From assembly GCA_964409505.1 (NCBI GenBank), contig CAYPDK010000015.1, positions 1 through 23,559 of the forward strand: a stretch of 23,559 bases of DNA, in the 5' to 3' direction. Below are positions 14,096-21,381 of the stretch, in pieces. The DNA is from JADHZC01 sp964409505 (GTDB lineage Bacteria > Pseudomonadota > Alphaproteobacteria > Rickettsiales > Rickettsiaceae). The translations under genes were made by a program, and so were the position numbers. The notes below the pieces were generated by a model that was given only the letters and a program-made list of their open reading frames with translations, had not been told where the DNA came from and made no database searches. Position 1 is the stretch's first letter; every line of letters begins with the position of its first letter.

Positions 14096-15439
14096 TTAGG
14101 CTAATTTTCCTCTAAGTGCGTTATCAAATGTTTCAGTAATTTTTACTTTTCTTATTTTTCCTATGAGATTCTCTTTGCTTTCTATGTAGACAGATTGTAG
14201 GTACTCGGTTCTACCGACTAGCTGGTTTTCAAATTTTCCTTTTTTTTCAAATAATACTTCCATATTTTTATTCAAGCAGTCATTGTTGAATTTTAATCTT
14301 TGTTTTGAGAGTAATTCTTGTAATATGGCTAGTCTTTCAGATTTTAACTTATCTGCTATTTGCTCTCTTGTTTGCGCGGGAGTGCCTATTCTAGGGCTGT
14401 ATTTAAAGGAATAAGAATTAGCATAACCCACTTCCTTTACAAGGTCTAATGTTTCTCTAAAATCTTGATCCGTCTCCTCAGGAAATCCTACTATAAAGTC
14501 TGAAGAAAGAGCTATATTAGGGCATTTTACTTTTAATTTTTCTATTATTTTTAAGTAATCTTTTTTTGAATGCCTTCTATTCATTTTTTTTAGAATCTTA
14601 TCTGAGCCGGATTGTACTGGTAGGTGAAGAAAGGGCATTAATTTTTTTTCTTCTGCATGTGCTTGTATTAAATCATCCGACATGTCTTTGGGGTGAGATG
14701 TTGTGTATCTTATTCTTTGTAAGTCCTTTATTTTCGATAAGTGCTTTATCAAACGAGATAATGTAAATTCTTCGTTTAATGAAGATATGCCATGATAAGC
14801 ATTTACGTTCTGTCCAAGTAGATATATTTCTTTCGAGCCTTGATATACCAAATTTAGTGCTTCTCTATATATATTTTCCACATTTCTTGAAAATTCACTA
14901 CCCCTGGTATAGGGAACTACGCAAAATGTACAGAATTTATCACAACCCTCTTGTATTGAGAGGAAAGAACTTGTAGGACTTGTAGAGTTGTAGCTCTTTA
15001 TTGGTAAATTATCAAATTTTGCTTTATCTATAAAATCTAAGGATAGGATATGTGTATCTTCCTTTTTTTCAACTTGCTCTATTAAATTTGGCAGATTATG
15101 GTAGGACTGAGGGCCTATTACTATATCTACATAGGGAGCTCTGTTAAATATTTCTTCTCCCTCAGCCTGTGCAACGCAACCTGTAACTACTATTATTCTC
15201 TTTGATAGTTTTTTTCGTAAATTATTATTATGTGTTTTTTTTATTCTCCCTAGCTCTGAATATGTTTTTTCTGCAGCTTTCTCCCTTATATGACAAGTGT
15301 TTAATATTATAACATCAGATTCAGATATCTCATTGCAGTGAGAAAAACCTAAAGGATACAATAATTCTTCTATTTTTAATGAATCATAAATATTCATCTG
15401 GCAACCATATGTCTTGATATATAATTTTTTTTTATTCAT
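14096..15439 (-). CDS. miaB: tRNA-2-methylthio-N6-isopentenyladenosine synthase MiaB
   Basis: MiaB is a radical-SAM methylthiotransferase that adds the 2-methylthio group to i6A37 in tRNAs reading U-starting codons. The 447-residue protein has the N-terminal UPF0004 domain with cluster-binding Cys13, Cys49 and Cys88 (KTYGCQMNIYDS, NTCHIREKA, TGCVAQAEGEEI), and the radical-SAM CxxxCxxC at Cys166, Cys170 and Cys173 in EGCDKFCTFCVVPYTRG. DFIVGFPEETDQDF follows in the barrel. The C-terminal TRAM domain begins near 380. All features are intact. It begins a minus-strand pair with mrcA and is divergent from ctpA across 252 bases. Confidence 0.97.
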   Translation of the reverse strand: MNKKKLYIKTYGCQMNIYDSLKIEELLYPLGFSHCNEISESDVIILNTCHIREKAAEKTYSELGRIKKTHNNNLRKKLSKRIIVVTGCVAQAEGEEIFNRAPYVDIVIGPQSYHNLPNLIEQVEKKEDTHILSLDFIDKAKFDNLPIKSYNSTSPTSSFLSIQEGCDKFCTFCVVPYTRGSEFSRNVENIYREALNLVYQGSKEIYLLGQNVNAYHGISSLNEEFTLSRLIKHLSKIKDLQRIRYTTSHPKDMSDDLIQAHAEEKKLMPFLHLPVQSGSDKILKKMNRRHSKKDYLKIIEKLKVKCPNIALSSDFIVGFPEETDQDFRETLDLVKEVGYANSYSFKYSPRIGTPAQTREQIADKLKSERLAILQELLSKQRLKFNNDCLNKNMEVLFEKKGKFENQLVGRTEYLQSVYIESKENLIGKIRKVKITETFDNALRGKLA

Positions 15440-15632
15440 TAATTTTTGATTAAGTATTTATTTTATTCAGAGCATATAGCTCACTTTATAGAGATTTATC
15501 AATGAATGCAAATAAAAATAAAAAGTGATAAAATGTGACATATTGGTAAAATTTATATAGCAATTTTATAACGTTTTTGTCCTTGCATGTGGGATATGAT
15601 TGATATCTTTTAGAGATTTTATTAATAATGTG

Positions 15633-15662
15633 TTGTACATTTTTGTATTTACTGAGTAAAAT
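15633..15662 (+). promoter_or_regulatory. Candidate promoter of the ctpA-lysC operon
   Basis: TTGTAC (15633-15638) and TAAAAT (15657-15662) are separated by 18 bases, ending 29 bases before the ctpA start codon. A strong Shine-Dalgarno, AGAGGA, precedes that ATG. As this is the only sizeable spacer upstream of four tightly packed genes, it probably drives them all. Confidence 0.5.
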
Positions 15663-15691
15663 GTTTTGTGTAAAACTTACAGAGGATTGTT

Positions 15692-17119
15692 ATGTTAAAA
15701 GTTAATAGCAGATTTTTTCTTAAGAGAGTTTTGCAGAGAGTTTGTAGCGTTTTTATATTTTTTAGCTGCTTTTCTTTTGTCCTCTCTTATGAGGATAAAT
15801 TATTAGAAGAAGCTCAAAATAATACTAAAAATTCTAAAGACTTCTCTAAATATTATAGGCAATTCCAAGAAGCCTTTGAGCATATATCACAAGAATATCT
15901 AAATGAACCAAATTATCAATCTCTGATAGATAATGCTATAAAAGGAATGGTTTTTTCTTTAGATCCCTTTTCTGGTTATTATACAAAATCTGAAATTGTT
16001 GAAAGAAATGTAGATAGTAATTTTTTTTCAGGAATTGGCATTTTAAGTGTAAAGCAAAAAAATGAGGAGGGAAGTTTTTTTTTAAGTGTTGTTGATGTTT
16101 TTGAGGATTCTCCTGCATCAAAGGCAGGCATTGTTAGAGGTGATAGGATTATTGCTATTGATGGTTACGATATTAACTTTGCCTCAGAGGATGAGATTGA
16201 AAGCTTTGTTTCTGAGTTAAAGGGAGAATCTGGAACTAAGGTTAGTATATCTATTCTAAAGGCTCAATCAAGAGAGAGAAAAGAAGTGGAGCTTAAGCGT
16301 GAATATATTAAAATTTTTAATGTTCAATATGATTTTGATATCTTTAAAGAAGGAGGAGTTGCTTATATTAAAATTGGTCATTTTTTACCTGGAACTATTA
16401 ATGATTTAAAAAGATCTGTTAAAGAATCTGAGTCCAAAATTAAATTTTATAACAAAAAATTATTTGGCATTGTTCTAGATTTAAGAGATAATACTGGAGG
16501 TATTCTGGAAGAGGCTCTGAATGTTTCCGAGTACTTTATTAGCTCTGGTTTAATTACAAAAATTATAGGTAGAAATAAAAAATATGATGAAGAATATTTT
16601 TCATCAGAAAATGCTGAAAAAGGGCCTAATGTGCCTTTGGTTGTTTTGATTAACTCTAAAACCGTTTCTTCTGCAGAGCTAGTTGCATCTGCTCTGCAAG
16701 ACCATAAAAGGGCTATTTTATTGGGAGAAAATACTTTTGGAAAAGGATTGGTACAACATTCAAGGCAACTAAATAATGATTCCATTATAAAAATTACTAC
16801 GTCTCAGTATTACAGACCAAATGGCACATCTGTCAATGCTGAGGGAGTAAGTCCAGATATTTTCGTTACTCAAAGAGAAATTCTACCAGAGGTTAATATA
16901 TCAAATGTTCCTAAAACTCCGTTAACTAAATCTTATTTAAGTAAATATAATACAAAAGGTCGAAATATAGAAATACAAAAATCTCAAAAAAAGAATATAT
17001 CTGATGATTATACTAGATTTTCTAAAAGATATAATTATGATTTTCAATATATAAGAGCTGTAGATCTTATATACAGTTTAGGGATTAAAAATTTATCTCA
17101 ATCAAAAGGTAATAAGTAA
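15692..17119 (+). CDS. ctpA: Carboxyl-terminal processing protease CtpA (S41 family)
   Basis: CtpA-type proteases trim or degrade periplasmic proteins and can control cell-wall hydrolases. The 475-residue protein has a signal peptide or anchor (about 10-32), an N-terminal helical region, a PDZ domain (about 112-200, with DSPASKAGIVRGDRIIAIDG) and the S41 catalytic domain. LDLRDNTGG (262-270) is the typical core, and the catalytic residues align as Ser326 (TVSSAELVASALQDH), Asp337 and Lys351 (GENTFGKGLVQ). The C-terminal 80 residues are Lys/Asn-rich. It is the first gene of an operon; the ctpA plus divergent polysaccharide deacetylase order is common in alphaproteobacteria. Confidence 0.95.
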   Translation: MLKVNSRFFLKRVLQRVCSVFIFFSCFSFVLSYEDKLLEEAQNNTKNSKDFSKYYRQFQEAFEHISQEYLNEPNYQSLIDNAIKGMVFSLDPFSGYYTKSEIVERNVDSNFFSGIGILSVKQKNEEGSFFLSVVDVFEDSPASKAGIVRGDRIIAIDGYDINFASEDEIESFVSELKGESGTKVSISILKAQSRERKEVELKREYIKIFNVQYDFDIFKEGGVAYIKIGHFLPGTINDLKRSVKESESKIKFYNKKLFGIVLDLRDNTGGILEEALNVSEYFISSGLITKIIGRNKKYDEEYFSSENAEKGPNVPLVVLINSKTVSSAELVASALQDHKRAILLGENTFGKGLVQHSRQLNNDSIIKITTSQYYRPNGTSVNAEGVSPDIFVTQREILPEVNISNVPKTPLTKSYLSKYNTKGRNIEIQKSQKKNISDDYTRFSKRYNYDFQYIRAVDLIYSLGIKNLSQSKGNK

Positions 17120-17135
17120 AATTTTAGTAACTAAT

Positions 17136-18077
17136 ATGAAAAATTATACAAAATATTTAAGTTTGTTCAGTATAACTCTTTTTTTTATATTTTTAGTTAT
17201 GATGTTTTTGTGGGCATTTGTTCTTCATCCTCAGAGATTAGATTATGCCCAAAAAATTAAGCATTTTTATAAATTTAATATTAATGACGTAGCATCGAGT
17301 CAGAATTTATCAGGAAATTTTACATACAGAGTACAAAAAGAATCTTATTCTTCTCTAGAAGATACTGATGATTTTAATTTTATGGTAGAAAATTATGGTA
17401 ATAATAGTCAAGCCTTTGATAAGAATGTGTCGACTAAAAATAAAATAGCTATAATTATAGTCAATCTTGGTATTAATGAAAAAGTTGATGAATTAGCTCT
17501 AAATCTACCCAGTCAAATTTCTTTTGGTATATTACCCTATAAAAATTATGTTCAGTATTTTGTATCCCAGGCAAAAAAAACTAACCATGAACTCTACTTA
17601 AATTATCAACCTTCAAAAGCAGATAATTCGAGTAATTATTATAGTACAATATTTCATCAACTCCTAGAAGATAAAGAGTACAAGTCTCGGATTAAAAATT
17701 TTATAGATATGTTTTTAGAATTCAATGGATTTTATTTGGATTATAAGATTCTGAAGGAAAAAGACAGATATTTTTCTATGCTTGAAGAGTTAATAAAAAT
17801 TTCTAGCAAAAAATTGATTTTAAATCATAGGTCTAATGCTCAATATGTAGGACAGGAATATCTTGTTTTAAGTGATGTTATTCTGGATGAAAATATTGAT
17901 AAAGACTTTATTAATAATAAACTTAAAGAATTGGTAGGTCTTGCTAGAGCAAAAGGATATGCGGTAGGGATTGCAAATAATTTTCTAATTAGCGTTGAGA
18001 CAATTAATTCTTGGGTTAAAAGCTTAGATACTCAAAATATTGAATTAGTCCCCATATCTCAGATTGTTTATAGATAA
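17136..18077 (+). CDS. Divergent polysaccharide deacetylase-like protein (DUF610), degenerate
   Basis: The 313-residue protein has a membrane anchor (about 9-30), a low-complexity linker to about 100, and a NodB-like barrel from 103. The order of elements matches the divergent polysaccharide deacetylase family: IAIIIVNLGI (104-113) for strand 1, ISFGILPY (128-135), YLNYQP (154-159), YLDYK (200-204), SDVILDE and a late ARAKGYAVGIAN. The residues usually expected for metal binding and catalysis look lost: VDDLG is VNLG, the PMEP motif is NYQP, and the NHMGS motif is replaced. A structural or binding role is therefore more likely than hydrolysis. It is 16 bases behind ctpA and 5 ahead of the next gene, so it shares their mRNA. 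Confidence 0.82.
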   Translation: MKNYTKYLSLFSITLFFIFLVMMFLWAFVLHPQRLDYAQKIKHFYKFNINDVASSQNLSGNFTYRVQKESYSSLEDTDDFNFMVENYGNNSQAFDKNVSTKNKIAIIIVNLGINEKVDELALNLPSQISFGILPYKNYVQYFVSQAKKTNHELYLNYQPSKADNSSNYYSTIFHQLLEDKEYKSRIKNFIDMFLEFNGFYLDYKILKEKDRYFSMLEELIKISSKKLILNHRSNAQYVGQEYLVLSDVILDENIDKDFINNKLKELVGLARAKGYAVGIANNFLISVETINSWVKSLDTQNIELVPISQIVYR

Positions 18078-18082
18078 ATTTT

Positions 18083-19801
18083 ATGCAAGAAAAATTCATT
18101 TTTCTACTGGTAATTTTTCTTCTATCTTTTAGTCAAATTAAAGATAATGCTCAAAAAAGTCAAATAATTAATAATTATATCACTCAACAGGTTCGTAGTA
18201 AAAAGACTATAGATCTTAAGCAAAAATTTGGGAGTGATTTGAGTAATATTAGTTTTAAAAATATCAATTTAACAGATCTAAATTTGTCAGGAGTAGATCT
18301 ATCATTTTCAGGATTTGAGGAAGTGAATTTTGTTAAGGTAGTGCTTAGTTCTTTGAATCTTTATGGGGCTTCATTTTATAATTGTAAATTTAGTGATGTA
18401 GAGTTATCTAATTTAAATTTGTCCAAGAGCTTTTTTAAGGATTCTACTTTAGAAAAATCCATGATAGAGAGTAGTGATTTTTCATTTGCAACATTTGAAA
18501 ATGTTGCTCTTCAGGGCGAACATATATTCAATTCTAACTTTTTTTCTGCTTTTTTCTCTAAAGTTTCTTTTTTGGATAATAGAATTCTAGAGTCTACTTT
18601 TGAGGCTTCTAAGATTTTAGATAGCATTTTTAAAAATTCTAATATTGTTAAGAGTAACTTTTATGGGGCAAGCTTTGATAACATTGCTTTTCAGAAAGTT
18701 TCTTTACAGGAAAATACTTTTGTATCATCTCATGTATCTGTCTCTATTATGGAGAATAGTAATTTAGTACTTAATAACTTTAATTATTCCTTTTTACAAG
18801 ATGTACACTTCTTGAGTAAAAATAGTATTACATCCTCAACCTTTGTAGAAAGCTTTATGAAAAATACTTTTTTTAAAGCTACCTACATTGTAGAGTCCGA
18901 CTTTACTAATTCTAGTTTTGAGCATACTGAATTTTCTAGAAGTAATATTTCTAGAGTCAATATGACTAATAGTAAGTTTTTTCATTCTTTGTTCAAAAAA
19001 GTAGTTTTTGAAGATACAAATTTTTATGAAACTCTTTATACTAATAGTAGGATTGAAACCAGTAAATTTCAAAACTCACTTTTTCAGGGGGTTGAATTTT
19101 TCTCAGGTGTTATTATTGATTCTAAGTTTTTTAGTACGGATTTTAGCAAATCTTCTTTTGTTCAAGTGCAATTAGAAAATACTCAATTTATTTCAAGTAA
19201 TCTGAACTTCTTTACAGCCTTTAAACTAGACGCTAAAGAGTTTTTACTCCAAAACTCCAATATGAATAAAGGAGCTTTTATAGAATCAACATTTTCTAAT
19301 ATGGTGCTAGATGAATCTGTTATTAAAAATTCTCAAATTAAAGGTAATATTTTTCGAAATTTAGACTTACGAAATAATTCTTTTAATCGAAATCTTGTTA
19401 TTGGAAATGCAGGACTTGATAGAGTAGATTTGTATTCTATTATTAGTTCAATCGATGCACTAATGAGTGAAAAAAATCTTAGTGAACTTAATCTTGATTA
19501 TATTGATTTCTCAGAAAGAGATTTATCAGATAGAAATTTTTCATATTCAAGTCTTCGAAATGCTAAATTTAACAATTCCATGTTAGACAGGTCTTTTTTT
19601 GTTGAGAGCGACTTAAGCTATGCAAATTTTTCGTATTCAAAAATATTCAATTCTAACATTGTCAATTCAAAACTTGATTTTGCAATTTTCTATCATAGTA
19701 ATCTTAGCTATTCGGTATTAAAGGATCTTTATTTTAGCAAGTCTTTTATGAATGGAGTAATTTTAGATGGTATCAGAGCTGAAAACTTAGAAGGAATATG
19801 A
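18083..19801 (+). CDS. Exported giant pentapeptide-repeat protein
   Basis: The 572-residue protein starts with a likely signal peptide or membrane anchor (MQEKFIFLLVIFLLSFS), then a charged segment to about 50. From about 53 nearly the whole chain is pentapeptide repeats: Phe, Leu or Ile falls at every fifth residue from 58 to about 243, slips by one residue near 244-254, and continues to about 440. A non-repeat segment (about 440-465) is followed by more canonical repeats to 568 (LSELNLDYIDFSERDLSDRNF). Such proteins fold as a right-handed quadrilateral beta-helix. Ser and Asn dominate the other positions. Function is unknown; an envelope scaffold or secreted effector is possible. It overlaps lysC by ATGA and lies 5 bases behind the DUF610 gene. 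Confidence 0.92.
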   Translation: MQEKFIFLLVIFLLSFSQIKDNAQKSQIINNYITQQVRSKKTIDLKQKFGSDLSNISFKNINLTDLNLSGVDLSFSGFEEVNFVKVVLSSLNLYGASFYNCKFSDVELSNLNLSKSFFKDSTLEKSMIESSDFSFATFENVALQGEHIFNSNFFSAFFSKVSFLDNRILESTFEASKILDSIFKNSNIVKSNFYGASFDNIAFQKVSLQENTFVSSHVSVSIMENSNLVLNNFNYSFLQDVHFLSKNSITSSTFVESFMKNTFFKATYIVESDFTNSSFEHTEFSRSNISRVNMTNSKFFHSLFKKVVFEDTNFYETLYTNSRIETSKFQNSLFQGVEFFSGVIIDSKFFSTDFSKSSFVQVQLENTQFISSNLNFFTAFKLDAKEFLLQNSNMNKGAFIESTFSNMVLDESVIKNSQIKGNIFRNLDLRNNSFNRNLVIGNAGLDRVDLYSIISSIDALMSEKNLSELNLDYIDFSERDLSDRNFSYSSLRNAKFNNSMLDRSFFVESDLSYANFSYSKIFNSNIVNSKLDFAIFYHSNLSYSVLKDLYFSKSFMNGVILDGIRAENLEGI

Positions 19802-21006
19802 AAATGCGTATCATTGTACAAAAATTTGGAGGAGTATCTGTCTCTACTCTTGCTAAAATAAAGGAAGTCGCACAAATTGTCATATCTCAAAAAAGAAGAG
19901 GAATTAATGTTATAGTGGTTGTATCTGCTATGGAGGGAGTTACTAATTCTTTAGCTAGTATGTTTGAGGATGTTTGTATGAATAAAAATACTCAAGCTCT
20001 TCAAGAATACGATAATTTAGTTGGGAGTGGAGAAATTACGACAGCAAGTCTTCTTTCTCTAGAACTACAAAATATAGGGTTTAAGGCTAAATCAGTATTT
20101 TCGTGGCAAATTCCTATAATTTCTGACGAAAAATTTGGTAATGCTTTGATCAAAAGTGTTAATAGTGAATTTTTATTTAGACTCTTAGCAGATGATTTTA
20201 TTCCTGTTGTTACAGGATTTCAAGCAGTAACATCTGATAACAAAATTACAACCTTGGGAAGAGGGGGGTCTGATATTACTGCCTCCGTTATAGCGGCTTC
20301 TATGAGGGCGGATTCTTGTCACTTCTATAAGGATGTAGAAGGGCTTTTTTCAGCAGATCCTAGAATAGTTTTAAATGCAACAAAAATACCTATAATAGAT
20401 GCTAAATTAATGGTTGTTTTAGGAGAATCTGGTTCTAAATTACTTCATTCAAGAGCAATGACTATTGCTCTTAGATATGGTATTAATATGTCTATATTTT
20501 GCTATATGAGCCCAAAAGTGCAGAGCACTTTTATTACTAATGTTGATAGTCATGTTATGGAAGATAGAGTTATAAAGTTAATTACTTATGATAAAAATCT
20601 ACTTGAGATAGTAGTTGTAGGGCCTATTCAACAAGGTCTGTTTTATAATCGTCTTTTAAAAGGCAATTTTCAGATAGATACTATTATTCATAATCAAGAG
20701 CAGGATTTAGCTAATATCGTGGGACACTTAAATGATATTAGTAGATATAACGCTCTCTTAACAGAGCTGAAACATGATAAGGTTATTGTAAATTTTAAAG
20801 TAAATACTGCTCTTGCAAAGGTTAGTTTAGTAGGTTATGGCCTGAAAAATGATACTTCCTTATGCTTAAAAATCATCAACCTTCTATCCGGATACAATAT
20901 ATCAGTATGTAGATTTGAATTCTCAGAGTTAAAACTTTCTCTCTTTACTGAAGATTGTTATGCAGAGACAGTTGTAAAGCTTTTACATAAAGAGTTCATT
21001 CTATGA
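19798..21006 (+). CDS. lysC: Aspartate kinase
   Basis: The enzyme phosphorylates aspartate, the first step toward diaminopimelate, lysine, threonine and methionine. In this setting its main use is probably diaminopimelate for peptidoglycan. The 402-residue protein has the kinase signature KFGGVSV (9-15; the usual form is KFGGTSV), VVVSAMEGVTN (40-50), TTLGRGGSDITAS (151-163) and FYKDVEGLFSADPRI (176-190). Two ACT domains make up about 260-402 but are poorly conserved, so feedback control may be altered. The start overlaps the previous gene by four bases (ATGA), giving translational coupling. dap genes are not in the window. Confidence 0.95.
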   Translation: MKMRIIVQKFGGVSVSTLAKIKEVAQIVISQKRRGINVIVVVSAMEGVTNSLASMFEDVCMNKNTQALQEYDNLVGSGEITTASLLSLELQNIGFKAKSVFSWQIPIISDEKFGNALIKSVNSEFLFRLLADDFIPVVTGFQAVTSDNKITTLGRGGSDITASVIAASMRADSCHFYKDVEGLFSADPRIVLNATKIPIIDAKLMVVLGESGSKLLHSRAMTIALRYGINMSIFCYMSPKVQSTFITNVDSHVMEDRVIKLITYDKNLLEIVVVGPIQQGLFYNRLLKGNFQIDTIIHNQEQDLANIVGHLNDISRYNALLTELKHDKVIVNFKVNTALAKVSLVGYGLKNDTSLCLKIINLLSGYNISVCRFEFSELKLSLFTEDCYAETVVKLLHKEFIL

Positions 21007-21354
21007 TGAAAAAATCTACTCGTGAATAGTTACTTGCTCTGGTAAATCTTATCTCTTAGATCTAAAAATCAAAACTTAATAGAAATATATAAGATTAAAG
21101 TTTTTTACTTTATTTTAAAAATTACGTCGATCCTAACCTCTGCAAGGATCAAAATTTGCATATCTATCCTCTTTTTTTTCAAATTTAAACAGAATCTCTC
21201 CTTAAGTCTAAAGGGAACAAAGGTAATATTTGTTTCTTTTTTGAGTATTTTTTTATAAAAAAGATTGAAATATAATAAAAAAATGTGTTTTTAAAAATTA
21301 AAATGATAAAATTAAATTATTAAGATATATCTATTGAAAATATAGATTTTTATG
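21007..21354. other. Intergenic region between lysC and the nuclease-methyltransferase
   Basis: No gene of useful length is seen. The stretch is very AT-rich. GATCCT (21129-21134) and AGGATC (21145-21150) form a 6-bp inverted repeat with a 10-base loop but no T-run. A nine-codon frame (MMKKSTRE, 21003-21029) overlaps the lysC stop as ATGA and could be a remnant of a decayed operon gene. No att-like repeat or tRNA is seen that would explain insertion of the following gene. Confidence 0.5.
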
Positions 21355-21360
21355 TATAAT
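21355..21360 (+). promoter_or_regulatory. Candidate -10 element of the nuclease-methyltransferase gene
   Basis: A perfect TATAAT lies 21 bases before the ATG. The best -35 candidate, TTGAAA (21334-21339), is 15 bases away, shorter than ideal. The location suits a separate promoter for this gene, but AT content makes chance matches likely. Confidence 0.4.
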
Positions 21361-21381
21361 AAAGAAATTTGAATAAAAGTA

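Noticed and set aside
21003..21029. Nine-codon frame MMKKSTRE overlapping the lysC stop
   Set aside because: Too short to call a gene; mentioned only as a possible remnant.
21100..21185. Minus-strand mini-frame (about 18-25 codons, MQILILAEVRIDVIFKIK) preceded by AGAGGA
   Set aside because: Despite the good Shine-Dalgarno-like sequence it is too short and unrecognised to support as a gene.
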